Origin: Candidatus Nealsoniibacteriota bacterium
Lineage (GTDB): Bacteria > Patescibacteriota > Minisyncoccia > Minisyncoccales > MHMH01
Length of the DNA stretch: 14,848 nt
Assembly: GCA_016186525.1 (NCBI GenBank)
Contig: JACPLM010000008.1
Location: 1 to 14,848, forward strand
Direction of reading: 5' to 3'
Positions within the stretch are counted from its first letter, which is position 1. Each line of letters begins with the position of its first letter. Both the position numbers and the translations under genes were made by a program. Below, one piece after another: positions 11,283-14,848 of the stretch. The notes under the pieces were generated by a model, which was given only the letters and a program-made list of their open reading frames with translations, had not been told where the DNA came from and ran no database searches.

Positions 11283-12546
11283 AATTATCCAAATATTTAA
11301 AATTAGGGATCTCCGAAACAAAATATTATTTGTTCTCGGAGTTTTCGCTATTTTCAGATTGATGGCTAATATCCCAATGCCCGGCATTGATATTGCCAAT
11401 TTGCGTTCATTTTTCGATCAGTTTCAGGTATTCGGCCTTCTTAATGTCTTTACTGGCGGCGCTTTGGACAATCTTTCAATTATGATGCTTGGCTTGGGGC
11501 CTTATATTACAGCCACCATTATTTTGCAATTATTAACCATGATTTTTCCGCAACTGGAGCAAATATATAAAGGAGAGGGGGAAGCCGGCCGCCAGAAATT
11601 TAATCAGTATGGCAGAATTTTGACTGTTCCTTTGGCCCTGCTTCAAGGATACGCCATGCTGTCTTTGCTGCAAAAGCAGGGAGCGATCGGCTCCATTACT
11701 CCGGAAGTTATGTTAAGCTCGCTTGTCGCTGTTACCGCCGGTTGCGTTTTTTTAATGTGGCTAGGAGAATTAATTTCAGAAAAAGGAATTGGCAATGGCG
11801 TTTCCCTTTTAATTTTTGCCGGCATCGTAGCGGATGTTCCAAACAGCATCAGACAGATGTTTCTTAAGTGGGATCCGGCCCAGCTCCCTTCGTATTTTCT
11901 TTTTTTCGGCATGTCTCTATTGATTGTAGCCGGGGTCGTTTTAATTACCGAGGCCCGCAGAAATATTCCGGTTTCTTACGCTAAAAGAGTCAGGGGCGGG
12001 AGAATGTACGGAGGGGCTTCCACTTATCTGCCTTTAAATATTAATCCTGCCGGAGTCATTCCTATTATTTTTGCCTTATCGATTATGCTTTTTCCGGGCA
12101 TGATCGCCAATTTTTTATCGGGAGCCGGAGGAGCCGTAGGGAGCATTGCCCAAAGCATTGGAGCATTCTTTGAGAATCCATGGGCTTACGGCATAATATA
12201 CTTTGTTTTAGTCGTTCTTTTCACTTATTTTTACACGGCCGTTACCTTTGATCCTAAAGCCATTTCTTCTAATCTTCAAAAAATGGGCGGGTTTATTCCC
12301 GGCATCAGGCCAGGCCAATCCACAGCCAGTTTTTTATACTATATTCTAAACCGCATTTTATTAATCGGCGCTTTATTTTTAGGGGCAATCGCTGTAATGC
12401 CTTCAGTGATCCAGGGCATAACTGGCGTGACTGCTTTTGCTTTTTTGGTCGGCGGCACGTCTTTGCTCATCGTCGTTTCGGTCGTTTTGGAAACAATGCG
12501 CCAAATCAATTCCCAGCTCCAAATGAGGGAGTACGATACTTTTTAA
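11266..12546 (+). CDS. secY: Preprotein translocase subunit SecY
   Basis: SecY is the ten-helix membrane channel for secreted and inner-membrane proteins. The 426-residue length fits. Visible features are the first helix (ILFVLGVFAIFRLMANIPMPGI), the plug-region GALDNLSIMMLGLGPYITATI (key LSIMMLGLGPYI), the cytoplasmic QKFNQYGR, ISEKGIGNGVSLLIF (key GNGxSLLI), the RRNIPVSYAKR loop that contacts the ribosome/SecA, PLNINPAGVIPIIFA, the KKxGGFIPG-like QKMGGFIPGIRPG segment and the C-terminal QLQMREYDTF. Ten hydrophobic segments can be counted approximately. It begins within the last 17 bases of rplO, so its translation is probably coupled to rplO, and adk follows after six bases. Confidence 0.97.
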   Translation: MGPLNKIIQIFKIRDLRNKILFVLGVFAIFRLMANIPMPGIDIANLRSFFDQFQVFGLLNVFTGGALDNLSIMMLGLGPYITATIILQLLTMIFPQLEQIYKGEGEAGRQKFNQYGRILTVPLALLQGYAMLSLLQKQGAIGSITPEVMLSSLVAVTAGCVFLMWLGELISEKGIGNGVSLLIFAGIVADVPNSIRQMFLKWDPAQLPSYFLFFGMSLLIVAGVVLITEARRNIPVSYAKRVRGGRMYGGASTYLPLNINPAGVIPIIFALSIMLFPGMIANFLSGAGGAVGSIAQSIGAFFENPWAYGIIYFVLVVLFTYFYTAVTFDPKAISSNLQKMGGFIPGIRPGQSTASFLYYILNRILLIGALFLGAIAVMPSVIQGITGVTAFAFLVGGTSLLIVVSVVLETMRQINSQLQMREYDTF

Positions 12547-12552
12547 GCTACT

Positions 12553-13251
12553 ATGAAAAAGCCATCGGTTATTATTTTATTGGGAGCGCCGGGAGCCGGC
12601 AAGGGCACTCAAGCCGAACTTTTAGATGAAAAGCTCGGCTCTTATTATCTGGAAACCAGCAAGCTCATTGAGGCCAGCGTGATGCAGGCTAAGAAGGGCG
12701 AGCATGTTAATGTTGGCGGGAAAAAATATGATCTTTTAAATGAAAAAAAATTATGGGAAACGGGAATTTTATGCAGCCCCCCATTTGTCAGTTATTTAGT
12801 TAAGCAAAAAATTAATGAATTAGCCAAAGAGGGCAGAGATATTTTAATGGCAGGTTCTCCAAGGACTCTCGTAGAAGGAAAAGATCAGATTCCCTTTTTG
12901 AAAAAACTATTTGGAGAAAAAAATATTAAAATTGTAGTCATTGAAATCAGTCCGGAAGAAACCATGCGGCGCAATTCGCGCAGGAGAATATGCGAGCTGA
13001 TGCGCCACCCTATTCTTTCCACCGAGAAAGCATTCCTCGGGCTTAAGCATTGTCCGTTAGACGGTTCAAGATTGGTAAGGAGAAAGGGGTTAGACGATCC
13101 AGAAACTATCAAGGTAAGATTAAGAGAATACAAAGAAAGAACCTACCCTCTAATCCAATATTTTAAAGGCGAGGGCCTGAAAGTGAGAAGAGTTAACGGC
13201 GAACAATCAGTCGGCAAGGTTCAAGAGGATATTCTCAAAGCCATAAAATGA
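12553..13251 (+). CDS. adk: Divergent adenylate kinase
   Basis: Predicted nucleoside monophosphate kinase converting AMP and ATP to two ADP in the cytoplasm. The P-loop GAPGAGKGTQ (11-20), the GSPRT version of GFPRT (101-105) and DDPETIKVRLREY (181-193) place it in the family, and the secY-adk-map order supports it. It departs from the norm: the AMP-binding TGDxLR reads ETSKLIE (34-40), losing the usual Arg, and the LID zinc site is reduced to CELMRHP (147-153) and HCPLDG (166-171), with two Cys instead of four. These changes might alter AMP recognition or LID stability; a related kinase with a different monophosphate substrate is possible. The stop overlaps an in-frame ATG (13248) of the next reading frame. 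Confidence 0.88.
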   Translation: MKKPSVIILLGAPGAGKGTQAELLDEKLGSYYLETSKLIEASVMQAKKGEHVNVGGKKYDLLNEKKLWETGILCSPPFVSYLVKQKINELAKEGRDILMAGSPRTLVEGKDQIPFLKKLFGEKNIKIVVIEISPEETMRRNSRRRICELMRHPILSTEKAFLGLKHCPLDGSRLVRRKGLDDPETIKVRLREYKERTYPLIQYFKGEGLKVRRVNGEQSVGKVQEDILKAIK

Positions 13252-13262
13252 TTGGCATGATA

Positions 13263-13291
13263 TTTGCAAAAGGTGTAATTTTTGTTATAAA
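13263..13291 (+). promoter_or_regulatory. Internal promoter for the second toxin-antitoxin pair
   Basis: TTTGCA (13263-13268) and TATAAA (13286-13291) are 17 nt apart, just after adk. Transcription would start near 13298, at the antitoxin ATG (13299), again implying a leaderless message. It could also drive map. Confidence 0.5.
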
Positions 13292-13298
13292 TAATAAC

Positions 13299-13574
13299 AT
13301 GGTGAAAGTTTTAGATAGGCCAACTATAAAAATCTCTAAAGAGGCCCTTAAAAGGGGAGTAGTTATTTTGGATTTAGAAGAATACAAAGAGATGGAATTT
13401 GCCAGGGCAAAAGAAGCGGCTCCAGTTCGTTATTTAAGAGGTAGAGCCGCAGAGCGTTTAGATAAATTAGTGGAAGAGGGATTGAGAGAGCACCGAGGGG
13501 GCAGAACTATTGATATGGATGAATATTTAAAGAAGAATCATCCCGAGCTCTATGCTAAACACTTTAAGGGTTAA
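13299..13574 (+). CDS. Predicted antitoxin, Phd/YefM-like
   Basis: A 91-residue protein placed directly before a RelE-type toxin and overlapping it by 23 bases. The segment ISKEALKRGVVILDLEEYKEM (11-31) resembles the strand and helix of Phd/YefM antitoxins (VVVLxLxEYE), though the usual N-terminal part of that fold is short here. The C-terminal half is a charged helix (RLDKLVEEGLREHR) and DMDEYLKKNHPELY, likely the toxin-wrapping part. The ATG at 13299 is preferred because a promoter -10 box ends at 13291; an ATG at 13248, overlapping the adk stop, would add 17 hydrophobic residues encoded by the promoter. Antitoxin role rests mainly on position; the family call is tentative. Confidence 0.7.
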   Translation: MVKVLDRPTIKISKEALKRGVVILDLEEYKEMEFARAKEAAPVRYLRGRAAERLDKLVEEGLREHRGGRTIDMDEYLKKNHPELYAKHFKG

Positions 13575-13821
13575 ATTTTCGGAGCGATTTAGAATTTCTT
13601 TGGAAAGTTTACCGGGGCATATTCAAAGTAAAGCTGTCAAAAAGATGGCTATTTTTGTTGATAACCCATATTATCCATCCCTGAAAACACATAAATTTCA
13701 CGGCAGATATAGGGGAAGTTTAGCCTATTCGGTAGATCATGATTACCGAATTATTTTTATATTTTTAGATCGCGATACTGTTTTATATTTAGATATTGGG
13801 ACCCACGATATTTATAAATGA
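13552..13821 (+). CDS. RelE/ParE-superfamily toxin
   Basis: An 89-residue toxin with the RelE-like layout: N-terminal VKFSERFRISLESLPGHIQSKAVKKM helices, then the basic THKFHGRYRGSLAYSV strand pair (His50, Arg52, Arg54), DYRIIFIF (Arg66) and the closing LDIGTHDIYK (His85), a typical end for RelE-type mRNA interferases. The ATG at 13552 overlaps the antitoxin by 23 bases. Its TGA stop overlaps the map ATG in an ATGA, so the toxin and the aminopeptidase are probably translationally coupled. Unlike the first pair, no terminator separates it from the next housekeeping gene. Confidence 0.8.
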   Translation: MLNTLRVKFSERFRISLESLPGHIQSKAVKKMAIFVDNPYYPSLKTHKFHGRYRGSLAYSVDHDYRIIFIFLDRDTVLYLDIGTHDIYK

Positions 13822-14525
13822 TTACCATTAAAACTCCCGAGGAAATTAAAATAATGGCAGAGGGCGGTAAAATCCTGGCTAAAATTATGAAAGAACTGCA
13901 AAAGCAGGTGAAATCAGGGATTACCACCAAGGAGCTAAACAGGGTCGCAGAGGGCCTTGTTTTGTCATCGGGCGGCAAATGCTCCTTTAAGGGATATCAG
14001 GGGTACCCGGCGTGTTTATGCACTTCCATTAATGAAGAAATCGTCCATGCTATTCCCTCAGAAAGAATTTTAAAAGATGGCGATATTATTTCCCTTGATT
14101 TGGGGATTATATGGAAGGATTTTCACTCCGACATGGCAATAACCTTGCCAGTCCTATACCCGTCCGCGGGTCGGACTAGGGTCGGCAGAATTAATCCAGA
14201 AACCAAAAAGTTGGTTGAGGTGACGGAAAAGGCATTAAAAATCGGCATCAAAGAAGCGAAACCGGGAAATTATTTCGGGGATATAAGTTTTGCCATTCAA
14301 AAATACGCAGAGAGCCAGAATTTTAATGTGGTTAGAGATCTCTGCGGCCACGGCATCGGCAAAAATCTCCATGAAGACCCGGAAATTTTAAATTATGGCG
14401 AAAAAGGCACTGGTCCAAAAATTAAAGAGGGCATGGTGTTTTGCCTAGAGCCTATGGTGGCAGCGGGAGATGACCATATTAAAAAATCTCGAGACGGCTT
14501 TGGCTACGAAACTCAAGACGGCTGA
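13818..14525 (+). CDS. map: Methionine aminopeptidase type I, interrupted by in-frame UGA
   Basis: MetAP removes the initiator methionine from nascent proteins. Four of five metal ligands are visible: Asp94 (SLDLG), Asp105 (HSDMAIT), His178 (GHGIG) and Glu211 (CLEPM); the substrate-binding IVHAIP (His77) is also there. The frame is closed by TGA at 14523-14525 after 235 residues, yet translation of the same frame beyond it gives LSAHFEHTIAVTKSG, the normal MetAP C-terminus with the fifth ligand, Glu in HFEHT. So the predicted product lacks an essential ligand unless UGA is read through, or the base is an error. Residues ~113-122 (LYPSAGRTRV) look inserted between ITLPV and GRINPET and are encoded by GC-rich hairpin DNA. 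It overlaps the toxin stop by four bases. Confidence 0.9.
   Translation: MITIKTPEEIKIMAEGGKILAKIMKELQKQVKSGITTKELNRVAEGLVLSSGGKCSFKGYQGYPACLCTSINEEIVHAIPSERILKDGDIISLDLGIIWKDFHSDMAITLPVLYPSAGRTRVGRINPETKKLVEVTEKALKIGIKEAKPGNYFGDISFAIQKYAESQNFNVVRDLCGHGIGKNLHEDPEILNYGEKGTGPKIKEGMVFCLEPMVAAGDDHIKKSRDGFGYETQDG
14158..14185. repeat. GC-rich hairpin/repeat insert in map
   Basis: ACCCG (14158-14162) pairs with CGGGT (14167-14171) around TCCG, and GGGTCGG occurs twice (14168-14174, 14179-14185). It codes for residues that are absent from ordinary MetAP at this point, just after the second metal ligand loop. Confidence 0.5.
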
Positions 14526-14594
14526 TTGTCGGCTCATTTTGAGCATACCATCGCAGTCACCAAATCCGGCTGTAAAGTTTTGACAGTAATGTAG
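14526..14594 (+). pseudogene. Detached C-terminal segment of map beyond the UGA
   Basis: In the same frame as map, directly after the TGA, 22 codons read LSAHFEHTIAVTKSGCKVLTVM and end at TAG (14592-14594). The HFEHT motif contains the last metal ligand of MetAP. Read through, the whole protein would be 258 residues, close to the family norm. No start codon context suggests separate translation. Confidence 0.85.
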
Positions 14595-14597
14595 TAT

Positions 14598-14625
14598 AAA
14601 AGGGGCGCAGTCCTCTTTTTTGTTT
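14598..14625 (+). terminator. Probable intrinsic terminator after map
   Basis: AAAAGGGG (14598-14605) pairs with CCTCTTTT (14612-14619), eight pairs including one G-T, around a 6-nt loop. The run of six T at 14616-14621 overlaps the 3' arm and is followed by GTTTT. It would end the long ribosomal operon here. Confidence 0.6.
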
Positions 14626-14637
14626 TGGCAGAATTTG

Positions 14638-14646
14638 TGTTAAAAT
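14638..14646 (+). promoter_or_regulatory. Possible extended -10 promoter for the glycosyltransferase
   Basis: TGT-TAAAAT is an extended -10 match (TGn plus hexamer), with no good -35. Transcription would begin close to the ATG at 14653, implying little or no leader. A+T-rich surroundings make this weak. Confidence 0.3.
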
Positions 14647-14652
14647 AATTTA

Positions 14653-14848
14653 ATGTCAGAAGTTTATCTCTCGGTTATTATTCCGGCTTATAACGAAGAA
14701 AAAAGATTGCCTAAAACCTTGGCGGCTATTAGCGATTATCTAAAAAAACAAAATTATTCTTCAGAAATTATTGTAGTTGATGCTGATTCTTCAGATAAAA
14801 CAGCAGAAATCGCCAGACAGTTTTCTGTTAAAGTTATAGAATTAAAGA
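14653..14848 (+). CDS. Family 2 glycosyltransferase, N-terminal part
   Basis: An open frame of 65 codons from ATG 14653 to the window end, not closed. It begins MSEVYLSVIIPAYNEEKRLP, the nucleotide-sugar-binding start of GT-A fold family 2 glycosyltransferases, followed by SEIIVVDADSSDKTAEIA, equivalent to the EIIVVDxxSxDxT motif with an Asp that binds UDP. The wording PAYNEEKRLPKTL is typical of dolichyl-phosphate-sugar-synthase-like enzymes, but donor and acceptor cannot be told from this fragment. It has its own start region behind a terminator, so it is not part of the ribosomal operon. Confidence 0.85.
   Translation, partial: MSEVYLSVIIPAYNEEKRLPKTLAAISDYLKKQNYSSEIIVVDADSSDKTAEIARQFSVKVIELK

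Noticed and set aside
14523..14525. UGA read as glycine or tryptophan (alternative genetic code)
   Set aside because: UGA ends rpsS, rpsQ, rplN, adk and both antitoxin-toxin pairs at normal protein ends, mostly in ATGA overlaps, and no other core gene has an internal UGA.

Overview
The window is a ribosomal-protein super-operon of a bacterium that looks like a member of the Candidate Phyla Radiation (Patescibacteria, probably Parcubacteria-like). The reasons are: no rpmD (L30) between rpsE and rplO; small Lys-rich ribosomal proteins with unusual extensions; an A+T-leaning genome with almost no Shine-Dalgarno sequences; and several small toxin-antitoxin genes placed between housekeeping genes. 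The assignment to phylum is inference. Every confident gene is on the + strand, and the standard bacterial code fits (UGA is a stop in several 4-nt ATGA overlaps).

Layout. (1) 2-214: a small Phd/YefM-like protein. (2) 227-1883: a strong promoter, tuf and rpsJ, closed by an intrinsic terminator. (3) 1895-2527: a RelB/RelE-type toxin-antitoxin pair with its own promoter and terminator, lying between rpsJ and rplC, which are normally adjacent. (4) 2542-2667: a new promoter and a structured 5' leader able to form two exclusive folds, one terminator-like. (5) 2668-11282: rplC, rplD, rplW, rplB, rpsS, rplV, rpsC, rplP, rpmC, rpsQ, rplN, rplX, rplE, rpsN, rpsH, rplF, rplR, rpsE, rplO in the classical S10/spc order without rpmD. 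(6) 11266-13251: secY and adk. (7) 13263-13821: a second toxin-antitoxin pair with an internal promoter. (8) 13818-14594: map (methionine aminopeptidase), interrupted by an in-frame UGA just before its last metal ligand. (9) A terminator, then the start of a family 2 glycosyltransferase running off the end.

The genes work together in making and exporting protein: EF-Tu and ribosomal proteins build and feed the ribosome, SecY is the membrane exit channel next to the tunnel proteins L23/L29/L24, adenylate kinase balances adenine nucleotides, and methionine aminopeptidase trims nascent chains. The toxin-antitoxin pairs are predicted ribosome-dependent or mRNA-targeting nucleases embedded in this machinery.

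The most interesting structure lies outside the gene list. Short palindromic or repetitive elements sit inside or tightly against core genes: a 36-nt near-perfect palindrome in frame in rplO, a GC-rich hairpin insert in map, hairpins in the tail of rplV, a 52-nt palindrome at the rplW-rplB junction, and an A+T-rich repeat family before rplR, before rpsE and within rplD. Add the candidate rplC leader switch, the paired terminators around the first toxin-antitoxin module, and the UGA in map. No gene-free stretch exceeds 300 bases; the longest (2467-2667) holds a terminator, a promoter and the leader.
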